This document shows, piece by piece, positions 1-10,600 of a DNA stretch of 64,000 nt. Numbering within the stretch: position 1 is the first letter of the stretch; each line of letters starts with the position of its first letter. Where the stretch lies: contig JAPFFF010000008.1 of NCBI GenBank assembly GCA_039105265.1, positions 2,294,001 through 2,358,000 on the forward strand, written 5' to 3'. Made by a program: the position numbers and the translations under genes. A model generated the notes under the pieces. It saw only the letters and a program-made list of their open reading frames with translations. It made no database searches and was not told the origin of the DNA. This DNA is from Tritrichomonas musculus. Taxonomy: Eukaryota > Parabasalia > Tritrichomonadida > Tritrichomonadidae.

Positions 1-430
1 GAACCAATTCGTCAGATTCAGTGCCACGTTGACGAAGTCGTCTCTCCAAAGCTTGGAGAGACACGGGTCTGAGAAATATTATAAATGGTTTGAGATGAGA
101 TTTGGAGACATTTATTGCACCATCAATGTTAAGATCAAGGATGCAAATTTTTCCAGAATTTTCAACTTCATTTATAGATTCAAATGATGTTCCATAGTAA
201 TTTCCATGCACTTCAGCATATTCAAGAAACTTGTTGTTTTTTATCATATCTTCAAACTTCTCACGATCAACAAAATGATAGTTGACTCCATTAACTTCAC
301 CCTCTCTTGGTGAACGTGAAGTATGGCTTACACTGTAAGCAAAACGATCTGGATACATTTCTCGAAGCTTATTGATGATCGTGTTTTTTCCAATTCCAGA
401 TGGACCGACGAACACAACAGGCTTTGACAT
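1..430 (-). CDS. guanylate kinase, partial (C-terminus outside window)
   Basis: Guanylate kinase phosphorylates GMP (and dGMP) to GDP with ATP in the cytosol. Reading the minus strand from ATG at 430 gives MSKPVVFVGPSGIGKNTI, with the P-loop GPSGIGKNT at residues 9-17. Next come the GMP-binding signature SHTSRSPREGEVNGVNYHF (about residues 37-55) and the ILDLNIDGA segment typical of the family. The frame stays open to base 1, so about 143 of the usual 190-210 residues are visible. The last visible part (LERRLRQRGTES) matches the family LID region. P-loop Asn in place of the commoner Ser is a tolerated variant. The start is the first ATG, directly before the P-loop strand, as in most members. 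Confidence 0.93.
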   Translation of the reverse strand, partial: MSKPVVFVGPSGIGKNTIINKLREMYPDRFAYSVSHTSRSPREGEVNGVNYHFVDREKFEDMIKNNKFLEYAEVHGNYYGTSFESINEVENSGKICILDLNIDGAINVSKSHLKPFIIFLRPVSLQALERRLRQRGTESDELV

Positions 431-1395
431 TAAAATTTTTCAACTTTCGTTGGTCAACTAAAACTTTTCTTTCAAAATTTCAATGAACTCTTAAATTTTT
501 CAATGATAAACGTACGTAAGTATCTCAATTTTCAATTAAGGAAGGGCCGTTTTTTAATTCTAATTGATAACAAAAGATCACCCTCATTCATTGAGAGTTA
601 ATTGCTAAAATTTATAAATTTTAGATCTTGATTATTTTTATCATGATTTATGAGTCAAATAAGAGTTTTTTTATATTTTTTTGAAAATTGTTTTTAATTT
701 AAAATATGCCCTTATCAGTAATCTCATTGATAATAAATTAATAACTTACAATTAGCCAATTAAAAATTCTTACTTAGTTTTAAACAATGGTATATTGTTG
801 GATGGTCTTTTAACAAGAGGAAACAAATCAATCATTAGCTAAGCTTTGCCCATTTGAAAATGGCTTAAAGTATTAATTATAATTTATTTAAAAATCGACC
901 TAAAAATGATAGAATAATGATAGAAAATAAAATATTGGAGGATAAGGAGCATGGAAGCACGGGCATCATGCACTGTAGCCACCGAAATGTATCTGTTTTC
1001 CTAAGGATAAAAGCGCACCTGCGTACATCCGCTGGTTAAAACAGAGAATGGCCAAGTCTAAGAAAAAGTTATAGATTAATTGAAATTTTGTATATAAATT
1101 CATTATTAAAAATATGTAATATCTCTGGTATTTAATTTAAAAATTAAATAATAAACCTTATTTAATTTTCTTTTCTATTTGAACAATTCTCTGGTATTTA
1201 ATTTAAAATTCAATCAAAAGAATATTCATAATGGTCATGTGATTGCCTACATCAAATTGCAAAAACATAAATAAAATAAGATATTACTAATATTCTAATA
1301 TAGTATAGCAGAGATTTTTCAAATTTATTTTTTAATTTAATGAATAATTATTTACTTTATTTATCTTTTTTTGAAAAAAGTTTAAGAAAAAACAC
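431..1395. other. AT-rich spacer between guanylate kinase and phosphatase genes
   Basis: No convincing coding frame is seen. The stretch is mostly poly-A/T-rich sequence. Its one distinctive part is a more GC-rich island near 945-1075, listed separately. The sequence tctggtatttaatttaaaa occurs twice (about 1122 and 1190), a short direct repeat. Confidence 0.6.
945..1075. ncRNA. candidate structured RNA (GC-rich island)
   Basis: About 130 bases are clearly less AT-rich than everything around them and have no open frame of note. An eight-base inverted repeat, TCTGTTTT near 991 and AAAACAGA near 1037, could close a stem around a loop that itself holds CCTAAGG and GCGCACCTGCG hairpin-like pieces. 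The motif ACAGAGAATGGCC recalls U6-type or RNase P-type RNAs, but no full consensus could be fitted on either strand. The class and strand are unknown. It may simply be an unrelated compositional island. Confidence 0.25.
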
Positions 1396-2316
1396 TTATA
1401 CAAAGTATTGGGGTAATTTTGATTCTGGTATGCTTCCACGAGCGCATGCTGGAGCTTCTTTAAAGATTTTGAACTTTGTTTTATCTGAATTTGTAATTTC
1501 AAAAACAGATGCAAGGTTCCCACTACGGTAACAATAGTTTGGAGCAGACCAAACTGTGTATAAAGCGCCGTCAAACCATTTTTCAAAGCCGTCGTTTGCA
1601 ACTTGGTGAGCTCTGCATATAAAGCGTAAATTATTTTGCTGTAAAAACTTATGAGTGACATCACCGCCAAAAACAAATCCAGCTCCACGCTGTGATTCTT
1701 TAAATCCTTCAACGTTTTCAGGATCTGACCAGAGAACATCTGAGAAAAGACCATCTTGAGGAGGCTCTTTTTTCCTATCTATGTCCTTTAAGTCATCAAT
1801 ACTCTTTAATGATGGGCTAAGTCCACCGTGCACACAAAATATTTTATCATCAATAACTGCTGCAATTGGAAGATTGCAAAAAACTTCTAAACATTTGTTA
1901 TAAATGATTGGATCATTGTACTTACGGCTAACTTCGTCATAAAAGCCGTAATCTTCTGTAACTTGTTGGCTTTCATGATTTCCACGAAGAAGATAAATCT
2001 TTCTTGGGTATCGAATTTTTAAGCCAAGGAGTAAGAAAAAAGTTTCCGTACTGTAAAAGCCACGATCAACGTAATCACCAAGAAAGATAAAGTTTTGTTC
2101 AGGTGGTCGTCCACCTACAGAAAATAATTCAAGTAAATCATAAAATTGTCCATGAATATCGCCGCAAACAGTAATTGGTGTTTGTAATTGGATTGTATTA
2201 TCTTCTTTTCCAAGAACTTCTGCTCCGAGATTTAACATTAACTTGGCGTCTTCGATTGAAGGTAGTTTACAATTCCAAAGATCAGCGAGAATTTTGTCAA
2301 TATTGCCTTTATCCAT
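1396..2316 (-). CDS. PPP-family Ser/Thr protein phosphatase catalytic subunit (PP4/PP2A/PP6 group)
   Basis: This is a metal-dependent serine/threonine phosphatase catalytic subunit of 306 residues, the usual size. All PPP signatures are present: GDIHGQ (52-57), GDYVDRG (80-86), RGNHES (111-116), the metal-ligand HGG near 163-165, LWSDP near 196, and CRAHQ near 234. Spacing and wording (for example GFYSTETF, DIDRKKEPPQDG) are closest to PP4 among the families I know, with PP2A and PP6 next. The C-terminus ends in QYFV, close to the DYFL/PYFL tail that is carboxymethylated in PP2A-type enzymes, though the last residue is Val rather than Leu. Partner subunits cannot be inferred. It lies on the same strand as the guanylate kinase, with a 965-bp gap. 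Confidence 0.95.
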   Translation of the reverse strand: MDKGNIDKILADLWNCKLPSIEDAKLMLNLGAEVLGKEDNTIQLQTPITVCGDIHGQFYDLLELFSVGGRPPEQNFIFLGDYVDRGFYSTETFFLLLGLKIRYPRKIYLLRGNHESQQVTEDYGFYDEVSRKYNDPIIYNKCLEVFCNLPIAAVIDDKIFCVHGGLSPSLKSIDDLKDIDRKKEPPQDGLFSDVLWSDPENVEGFKESQRGAGFVFGGDVTHKFLQQNNLRFICRAHQVANDGFEKWFDGALYTVWSAPNYCYRSGNLASVFEITNSDKTKFKIFKEAPACARGSIPESKLPQYFV

Positions 2317-2461
2317 TTCCTAAGTTGAAAAAATTTTTGAAAAAAAAATTTCTAATCATTGATAAAAATTTAAACGGCTAGATTTATCAGTTATTTGATC
2401 ATTTTTATGATTTTATGGCGAATATCGAATCGTTATAATTCTTAGCATATTTGTTTGATGA

Positions 2462-4024
2462 ATGATTGATTTTAAAGATGAATTAGATGATAATCATAAA
2501 AAAATAAATTTAAATAAATTTGTCTATTCTAGGTCTTTTATTCCTTTAATTACTTTGTTTATATCTCTTTCTATTTATTTTTTTGATAATGGGCCAATAC
2601 TTCCTCCTTTTTCTTCAAAAACAGAATCGATAGATTGTCATTCACTTGTATATGAAAATTACTCTATTCATGATGGTGTTATTGATTTTTATGTTCACCA
2701 AAACGAAACTATAAATTTTTCACCAGAATATTTACCACATTTTCTTTCAGTATATACAATTAATAATGAAAATGTATCTATGGAATATTCAAAACTGCAT
2801 CTCAAAAATATGAGCCTCATCAATAATACAATCAAATTTACGTTAGGATATCCTATTGCAAGCGAAATTATTATATTTTTAAAATGTCTTGGCAAAGATT
2901 TTGCTCAGCAAAGAGTTATGTTAAGTGAAGTTAATGAAACTGACGATGAAACTTACAGTACGAAAGGAATGTCAGCAGCTAACTATGCTAAAATGACAAA
3001 TGTGTGCTTTGAAAATACAAAGTTTTTATTTTTTACACCAGTTCCTGGTTATTCTGAGACTATTCCCTTTAATCAGACGAAAATGCGTTTTGAAGTACTT
3101 TCACTGCATTTGCCCTCGTATTTGCAAATGAAAAATATTTCAAGGACAAATGAAACGTCTTTTCTTGTCCCTCCTTTTGATCCAGTTCCATGGAAATCTT
3201 TATTGTTTAATTTATTACCAATTTCTTTATCACTTGAATCGAACAATGAAACTTCAACTCGCAAATTTCACTTTTTGTTTAGAGAAATGCCAATGAAAGG
3301 ATCAACTGAAATTATTAAACGTTTTTCGACAATTGCCCCTTCCAAAATCAAAGACATCCAGTGTTTCAAAAAAATCTTATTGCCAAAATCAGTTTCAAGT
3401 TTCCATCCTAATGAAGAGTCAATTGAAATTGCACTTTCTCAGAATTTTACATTCTTAAGAACAATTTTCCCAAAAACGGGAATTCAAAAACGAAGAATAG
3501 TATTAACCAATAACCTAGAAAATATCCTCAAACCCGTTGTTAGTGAAATTTGTGAAGATTGTGATATTGCAATTTTAAATTCAAATGCTGATGTTAGTAA
3601 AGCAGCAGATATATCGCATTCAGCTCAAATTTTTGTTGGAAATCACTTTTTTAACTTGATCAATATGGTTTGGCTTACTCCAAACAGGAGTGCATTAATT
3701 GATGCCACACCTTCTGACTATTCATGCGCAAGATGGGCTGAAGTTTATTCAAAATTCAATAATATAAGTTATTTTAGAGTTAATACAGTTTCTGATTCTT
3801 GTAATTGTTTTGATTTTGACTGTTATCCAAAAAGAATTTTCGGCAGTGACAATGAAGTTTTAAATGTTGATATTGAATCTTTTAAAAGAGTATTTAAAGA
3901 GGCTCTCAATGCAACTAAATTTGAAGAAACTGAACCTAAAATTGTATCTAAACCACCAGAAATTCAAGATCTTCAAGGTCGGCCCGATCGTCCAGAACAT
4001 ATTGGAAAATATAGATTTATATAA
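2462..4024 (+). CDS. type II membrane glycosyltransferase-like protein (GT61/DUF563-like)
   Basis: The 520-residue protein has a short basic cytosolic tail, one membrane segment (about 25-41) and a long lumenal part with many N-X-S/T sequons. This is the layout of a Golgi/ER type II glycosyltransferase. Near residues 380-420 the segment DISHSAQIFVGNHFFNLINM followed by VWLTP and a Leu-Ile-Asp stretch resembles the GT61 core, where a His/Gly-rich loop precedes a hydrophobic Pro-containing strand. The family match is by eye and the donor sugar is unknown. The start ATG at 2462 lies close behind a divergent phosphatase start at 2316, so a shared 145-bp promoter region is likely. Other secretory-pathway lumenal enzymes remain possible. 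Confidence 0.6.
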   Translation: MIDFKDELDDNHKKINLNKFVYSRSFIPLITLFISLSIYFFDNGPILPPFSSKTESIDCHSLVYENYSIHDGVIDFYVHQNETINFSPEYLPHFLSVYTINNENVSMEYSKLHLKNMSLINNTIKFTLGYPIASEIIIFLKCLGKDFAQQRVMLSEVNETDDETYSTKGMSAANYAKMTNVCFENTKFLFFTPVPGYSETIPFNQTKMRFEVLSLHLPSYLQMKNISRTNETSFLVPPFDPVPWKSLLFNLLPISLSLESNNETSTRKFHFLFREMPMKGSTEIIKRFSTIAPSKIKDIQCFKKILLPKSVSSFHPNEESIEIALSQNFTFLRTIFPKTGIQKRRIVLTNNLENILKPVVSEICEDCDIAILNSNADVSKAADISHSAQIFVGNHFFNLINMVWLTPNRSALIDATPSDYSCARWAEVYSKFNNISYFRVNTVSDSCNCFDFDCYPKRIFGSDNEVLNVDIESFKRVFKEALNATKFEETEPKIVSKPPEIQDLQGRPDRPEHIGKYRFI

Positions 4025-4459
4025 ATATATTTCTTAGTATAATATTAAATTTTCAATTAGTAAAAATACCCATGCTCTAATGATTTTTCTTTTTAAGGGT
4101 GCAGTATACTTGAGTGTTATTCAATCAATATTTAATGTTTACTAAATATATTAAAATATATATTGTAAATAATTTTTGTTAATCTATATATTTTATTTAT
4201 TTAAAAATAAATTTAAATACTATAAAGATATTTATGTTTTAAATTTTTTCAATGATGTTAAGAAAAAAATTCTATACTTTTTCTGAAAATATTGACTGTA
4301 ATCAATAATATAGTTTTACAGTCAGCAAGGAAAAGAAGGAGCATAAAGGATCATTTATCGCATTTAGCAAACTTATTTTATGATTGCTTTATTTTGTTGA
4401 TAATTTACAGTTGGTTTTATTTCACAACATTCACAGAAATTCAGAATCTGTGATTTAAT

Positions 4460-5093
4460 ATGTTATTATAGCGTGTTTTATTGAATTATTTCAAATTTTG
4501 ATATCATATATTTGAATTTCCTCTTATTTGCAAATATTTGCTAGCTGATTCAAACAGATGCTTATTTTTTTTTTACTAATTGAAAAGCCATGGAGTTAAT
4601 TTAGTAGGCTTAATTTATAATTTTAATTTATAATGATGCTTAATTTTTTTCCTAGCTTATTTTTTTGCACTTCATTCAAAATTACAGATTCTGAATTTAA
4701 AATTTTAAAAATAAGAATTAGTATGTTATTATAGCGTGTTTTATTGAATTATTTCAAATTTTGATATCATATATTTGAATTTCCTCTTATTTACAAATAT
4801 TTGCTAGCTGATTCAAACAGATGCTTTTTTTTTTTACTAATTGAAAAGCCATGGAGTTAATTTAGTAGGCTTAATTTATAATTTTAATTTATAATGATGC
4901 TTAATTTTTTTCCTAGCTTATTTTTTTGCACTTCATTCAAAATCACAGATTCTGAATTTAAAAATTAAAAATAAGAATTAGTATGTTATTATAGCGTGTT
5001 TTATTGAATTATTTCAAATTTTGATATCATATATTTGAATTTCCTCTTATTTACAAATATTTGCTAGTTGATTCAAACAGATGCTTTTTTTTT
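4460..5093. repeat. 261-bp tandem repeat, about 2.4 units
   Basis: Units begin with TATGTTATTATAGCGTGTTT at about 4460, 4722 and 4982, so the period is 260-262 bp. The first two units are nearly identical over their whole length, including the segment ending in a T-run and AAGCCATGGAGTTAATTTAG. The third stops in a longer T-run at about 5093. No coding frame runs through the units. Near identity indicates a recent local duplication. Confidence 0.9.
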
Positions 5094-6113
5094 TTTTTGC
5101 CAAAATAATTTAGTAGACATATTTTTTCTTTATTTTTTTTACATAAATATCGATACTTTACTTGTATTTATTCATTTATTAGTTTTTTCGAAAAACCTAA
5201 TGAAGACGTTAAAAGTATTCAAAATTCTGATAAATACGTTTATTCTATAGAAAATTATGATAACTACGTTTATTGTTATCAAAAATTTGATGATTGACAT
5301 ACAAAAAGTTAAATTTATACGTTAAATACATTTAAAAAGTTAACATATATTCAAAATAAAGTATACTCATCTTCTCAAAATTTGCTTTTTTTTCTAGCTT
5401 TATCTATGATATTTTTTAATTATTTAATAATGCAAATGGACTTTAAAAATACTCAAACATTTCAAAATAATTTTATATTTTGTATAGATTATTATGGTTT
5501 TGAATTAAATGATGTTTTGTGTTTTCAATTTCGAATGCAACCAACATTTTCAAAAACTCTCAACATTGTAATATTGCTTATTCATTATTCATCATTCTTA
5601 TAAAATATTGGAACATTAGATATAGAAATCAATGATCACATAGCTTTTTTTCAATAACCACTTTTTCTATATAAATTCGATATGCAAAAAAAACTATTGG
5701 AGCCTTTAATTTTTATTTTTTGTTTTTAAAAGATATTTTTTAAAACAGTATTCATGAAACTCCAAAAAGTAATGTTGCAATATTTGTTAATAAATAAATA
5801 TAACTTTCTCAAAGTGAATTTTTTTGTTAATCAACTTTAAAATAATAAACTTCATTAAATAAATAAATAAAAAATGAATAAAACGAAAAGAATTTGTTTA
5901 ATAATGAAAGAAAAATAATTTAATCAGTTAATACAACAAATTCATGGAATGTAGAAGATATATATCATGAATAAAAAAATAATTGCAAATGCCATTTAAT
6001 CATTAATTTAAAAAGCATATATACATATGATATTAATTTTATATAATGATTGATATAAAAATGTTTTTCTAGTAAAAAAAATTTAAAATTAATAATTGAA
6101 AGCTGGATATAAA
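5094..6113. other. AT-rich non-coding stretch
   Basis: Only short, low-complexity, AT-driven open frames are present (for example 5382-5603), and none looks like a protein. The words GATAAATACGTTTATT and GATAACTACGTTTATT near 5230-5270 form a short imperfect direct repeat. I see nothing else. Confidence 0.5.
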
Positions 6114-6121
6114 AATAAAAC

Positions 6122-7016
6122 TAGTATTAGCCAACCGTCATTTATCAATTCAAATTAATTTCAATTAAGCCCGTATATTTTGAGAATACATTTTGAATTA
6201 AAGTAAAACTCAAGAAATAATTTTAACTATATCTCAAAATATATGTAAGATTTATATTTATATTCATAAATATTTATTTGTTAATGATATATATTAATAA
6301 AAGTATAATTAATTTTTTATTATTATTCATATTATTCGCAAAAAAAAAAAAAAATATTTTTTTATTATTTTTATGAAAATTTTCATTTTTTCCATAATTA
6401 CTCTCCCAGCTGGAAGTGAATTATTAATAAAAACGCTATTATCAATTGATAACGCAAATACCAATCGATATTTCAAAGCAAATGTTAAAAAATTTGCTAA
6501 ATATGGAATTATATATGTTGGGCATCCGTTAGTTTACAGTTACTGCCCTTTTTGTAAAGAAAAAAATAAAACGATATTTTTTACTAATACTTGATATATT
6601 TTGGAGAAACTGATCCATTTGATTTTTGGAATAATTTAAGACAAGTTTCTGGGATGAATCGTTTGGCAGAATTGGCTATAAAGATGCTAAATATGCCTTG
6701 CACGAGGCAGCAGTAGAGCGACTCTTTTCTCATCTGAAATTTATTTTCGGAAAAAAGAACTATAACAAATCTGATGATTTGTTAAATGAAGAATTAGGAA
6801 TTAGAATGGGAAATATTTATTCCATTCAGAAAGAATAATTATTTTCCAAAATATTTTAAAAACATTATTAAAATTTTAACGATCATTTTTTCTATTATTT
6901 TCTATTATTTTTCACTTCATTCATTTAAGTTCAGAAAAATTCAGAAGATAAATGAAATTCGTCTACATGATATTTTCTCACAAAAAATTGTGAGCTATGA
7001 CGGTTGGCTAATACTA
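6122..7016 (+). mobile_element. hAT-family DNA transposon, decayed and internally deleted
   Basis: The element is 895 bp, bounded by a perfect 20-bp TIR TAGTATTAGCCAACCGTCAT at 6122-6141 and its complement at 6997-7016. An 8-bp target-site duplication AATAAAAC lies at 6114-6121 and 7017-7024. An 8-bp duplication with a TAG-starting TIR is the hAT signature. The interior encodes remnants of the transposase C-terminal dimerisation region. A small hairpin (CTCACAA...TTGTGAG) sits just inside the right TIR. Clean ends suggest it could still be moved by a transposase supplied elsewhere. Confidence 0.88.
6373..6838 (+). pseudogene. hAT transposase remnant (possible BED-like finger plus C-terminal dimerisation domain)
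   Basis: The first piece (6373-6594) ends in YCPFCKEKNKTIFFTNT, possibly the start of a BED-type zinc finger. The sequence then passes into DPFDFWNNLRQ and LAELAIKMLNMP. After a shift of frame near 6708 it continues as AAVERLFSHLKFIFGKKNYN and ends at a stop at 6836-6838. The order FW, LA.LA..ML..P, A.ERLFS.....R/K.N is the hAT C-terminal dimerisation motif. The catalytic core between the finger and the C-terminus is missing, so this is an internal deletion derivative with at least one frameshift. It cannot encode an active transposase. Confidence 0.8.
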
Positions 7017-7662
7017 AATAAAACTATGAATAATTTCAGAAAAAATATAGAATTTTTTTCAGAGAGTCTTTGAAAATAATTAAAATACAAATATCTTCTA
7101 ATTATTTAAAATTATTTAAAAATGCATATTCCAAGTAAATAGTCAAAAATTATTTTTATATATTTAATTTATAAATGTTGGTTGTAATTAATTAGATATT
7201 TAAAAAACTTCAAATATCCCGCACCCTTAAATGAGGAATTGATAAATAAGATACGTTAAAGTAGTAAACTAATTCAAATTGATTTTTGTTACAAAAATGC
7301 AATTATTTTAAAATTAAGGTAATAATAAATTAATATTTAAGCAAATATGTTATTTAAAAATATAATATAAAAAAAATTAATTATTAATTTAGAAATAATT
7401 TTTTTAAATTAGGAAAAAAAAAATAAAAATGATCCAAGAAGTTAAATGATAAAGGAATACGTTTACTTCATAAAAAGTTAAACTTTTTCTGTTTTTTTTA
7501 TTTTCTTGTTTTTTTATCCCCTGCAAAGATTTATTTCATTTATTTTAAAATAATAATGTTAATTAGCCGATTTAAATATATAAATGTTTCTAATTCGCGA
7601 AATTTTGATTACAAACCGCCAATTTTATATTTGATTTATTCTGAAATTACGAGAATAAAAAA
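7017..7662. other. AT-rich spacer upstream of the coiled-coil gene
   Basis: No gene is seen. It includes the right end of the possible TA-flanked element (GCACCCTTA near 7221-7229) and the short promoter region of the gene starting at 7663. Confidence 0.5.
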
Positions 7663-10600
7663 ATGACCAACAATTCGAGTAGTAGCATTAGCCAAACTCT
7701 TGCGAGCATCGCTAAACATCAATCTTTTACTTCATTATCCAAATTCCTTCAAAACTATGATTTACAAGAGCAAGATCTTGAAATCGGACAAAACGAATTT
7801 AATGATCTTTGTAATCATATTAAATCATTAAGAGGTGCATGCGAATCAGCTATTTCAAAACTTGATTCTAATAATCCATTGTCAGTTGTTTTAGAATTAT
7901 TATTAAATGCATACACTTTCCAATTTAATCAAAGCGAAATACTTAATGAGAAACTTATTGATGAAAATGAACAACTTAAAAGTTCGCCAACTGCGAGTAA
8001 TAGAGATGTTGAGCAATTATTAAATGAAATATCTGATCTTAAAAGCCAGTTAACAAAAGCAAAGGTAACTATTTCCAATTACGAGTCTGAAGAAGATGCT
8101 AGAGAGCAAGCTATAAATAATGTGATTCAATCTGTTGCAGACGCATTTAATTTACCAGCTTATCCTGAAAATTCTGATCAACTTATTGATGATTTGCGCA
8201 ATCTAATTGATGAAAATCAAGGCACAATTAAAAACATAGTTAAAACATTTGATTTACCTCAAAATACAACAACCAAAGATATCATTTACCATCTAAATGA
8301 AAAAATGAATGGATTAAATAGCTCTAGTCTTACCGAAAAGCTTCGTGAGCAACTTCTTAATCAAACGAATGAGCTTGCAGAAGCAAAGAAGGAGATTGAA
8401 AGACTTCAAAAAGGCCTACCTCTAGAGCCAAAACAAGAAAAAGCACCTCCAGTTAATGAACATAAAAATCAAAACAAAGATCAAAATAATAAACAAAATA
8501 TACCAACAGAGAAACAAATTTTAGCTTGCTTTGAAGATATTCCTTTGAACTCTTCAGAAATTCCAGCTATCATTCAAAGTAATTCGCCATTGTTAGATAA
8601 ATTGAAGCAAATTGCATCGGCTTTATCTTTATCTGCATTTTCAAACGAATCGCTACAAGATGAAAAAAACATGCTTATTTCTGTTGTTTCTGCGCAATAC
8701 AAATTTATCAAATCTCTTGCTGATTCAGAAAAAGTATACGCTAATATTTATGCTTCAACCGAAAACCCATATGATGAAGTTAGACAAACGCTTCTTGCAG
8801 AAACTGAATCAGTTCATCTATTCCTTCAACAGCATGCAATTGGAATTGTTGAAGACAGCTGCTTATTTGAAGAGCTTTTGAAGCGAGAAGATTCTGATAT
8901 TCTTGATAACGTCCAAAAGTATTTAGAAGCATATGCAAGACCCTCTTCTCTTGAAAGTGAAGAACTATTTATTATGCTTCTTCAAGCAATTTCAGCTGCT
9001 GATGTACTACGAAAATACTCTTCTCAATTACAAATCTTCAATAGGCAGCACGAAAAAGACTTCAAGCAAATGAAAAGTTATTCGGAACAGCTTGAAAAAT
9101 CGATTGATGCGCTTAATAACAGTTCGCTCTTTATGGATCGTACAGCTACTATAGAAGATAATAATAATAATAACGCAAATACAAATAACAACAATAATAA
9201 TGAAAATCTAACAAAAACATCAGTATCAACTATAGCTCCAGGATCTACTGCGACAACCCCTAAGCCATCTTCCAGGCAAACACCTAAATCTACTGCCAAA
9301 ACAACTCCAAAGTCAGCAACGAAACCAGCAGAAAATGCAACACCTAAGACAACGCCAAATTCAAATCAATCGAATTTTGCTGAAGATTCAGCTGCCACAA
9401 ATTCAACTACTAAAGATAATGATTATATTAAAAATTTAAAGAAGCAAATTAATGATTTGCGTAAATCAAACAATGACTTAAAGGATGAAAAAGAACAGAT
9501 CAAAAAGCAAACTCATAGCGATTTACTTAAAGTTCAAGAGCAGATCGATAAGATGAAAGATGCATACAATCGTAAATTATCTCAAAAGAATAAAGATATA
9601 CAAAAACTCTCTACAGCGCTCAAAGATTCTACACAAAGAATTAAAGAACTTCGAGAAGAAAATAATGATCTTCAACAAAGAGTTGAAAAAGTTCGAACAC
9701 GAAGTGTTCCTGACGATTCAGGTTCAAAACTATTAATACAAGATATTCAAGAGCAATTTGAAGGAACAAAGAAAGATTATGAAAATGTAATTTCTCAAAT
9801 GAAGAAAGAAATCAAAGATTACAAAGAACAAAAACAAAAGGAATTCGATGCTGCTATAGGAGAAAAAGAAAAGCAAATAGAAGATCTTCAAGAGCAACTT
9901 GATCAAAGTATGAATAATACAAATAAAATCAAGAAGAGAACTCAAAAACTTGAGCAAGATCTTCAAAATGCGAACAAGAAAATTCAGCAATTAAAGAAAA
10001 GCGAGGATGATTCATTGACGCAAGCTGAAACGCTAGGTAAAAAGTTCCATGAGATTCATGATGATTTTACAAAACTTGAACAAGATAATGAAAAACTCCG
10101 TAATGAAATTGAATCATCGAAAGATGTTCATAAGCGCGATAAAGAACTATTTAAGACCAAATATGAGCACAAAATTAGCGAAATGAAAATTAATCATCAA
10201 GCCGATTTAGACAAACTTACTGATGAAAAGAACGAAGAGTATCAGAAGCTTCTTCTTGACATTGCTCATGCATTTCCATCATATGTTGATCTCAATACTC
10301 CAGTTACCCGAGATAGTATTAGCAAAGCCCTACAAAAAGTGAAAAAAGCATGTCAATCAGACACCAAACTTCAAAAGAAGAGGGAAATTTTATCGAATGC
10401 CAAGAAATCGTTAAAAGTTGAAAAAGATATCGAAGTGCCAGGTGCAGTAATCACTCTTGTCAAGAAATATGATGACCTCCTAAATGAGGCACAAACGCTT
10501 TCTGACGGAATGAATGCTTATATGCAAATGCAGGACTGGCTTAACAGAGTTTATGTTTTATGTACTGGTGGAGTTTGTCAAGATGTCACAAACATCGAGA

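Larger units (their letters stand above)
4096..7227. mobile_element. possible TA-flanked TIR element enclosing the hAT relic
   Basis: An imperfect inverted repeat pair begins TA|AGGGTGCAG at 4094 and ends as its mirror, GCACCCT|TA, at 7229. About 18 of 22 bases agree, and both ends are flanked by TA, as in Tc1/mariner-type insertions. The interior holds the 261-bp tandem repeats and the hAT insertion. Removing the hAT and one target copy leaves about 2.2 kb. No transposase is recognised inside, and the short match could be chance in such AT-rich DNA. Confidence 0.3.

Noticed and set aside
5068-5603. Two short plus-strand ORFs rich in Phe, Leu and Ile
   Set aside because: Composition follows the AT-rich background, and the first starts in the tandem repeat T-run.
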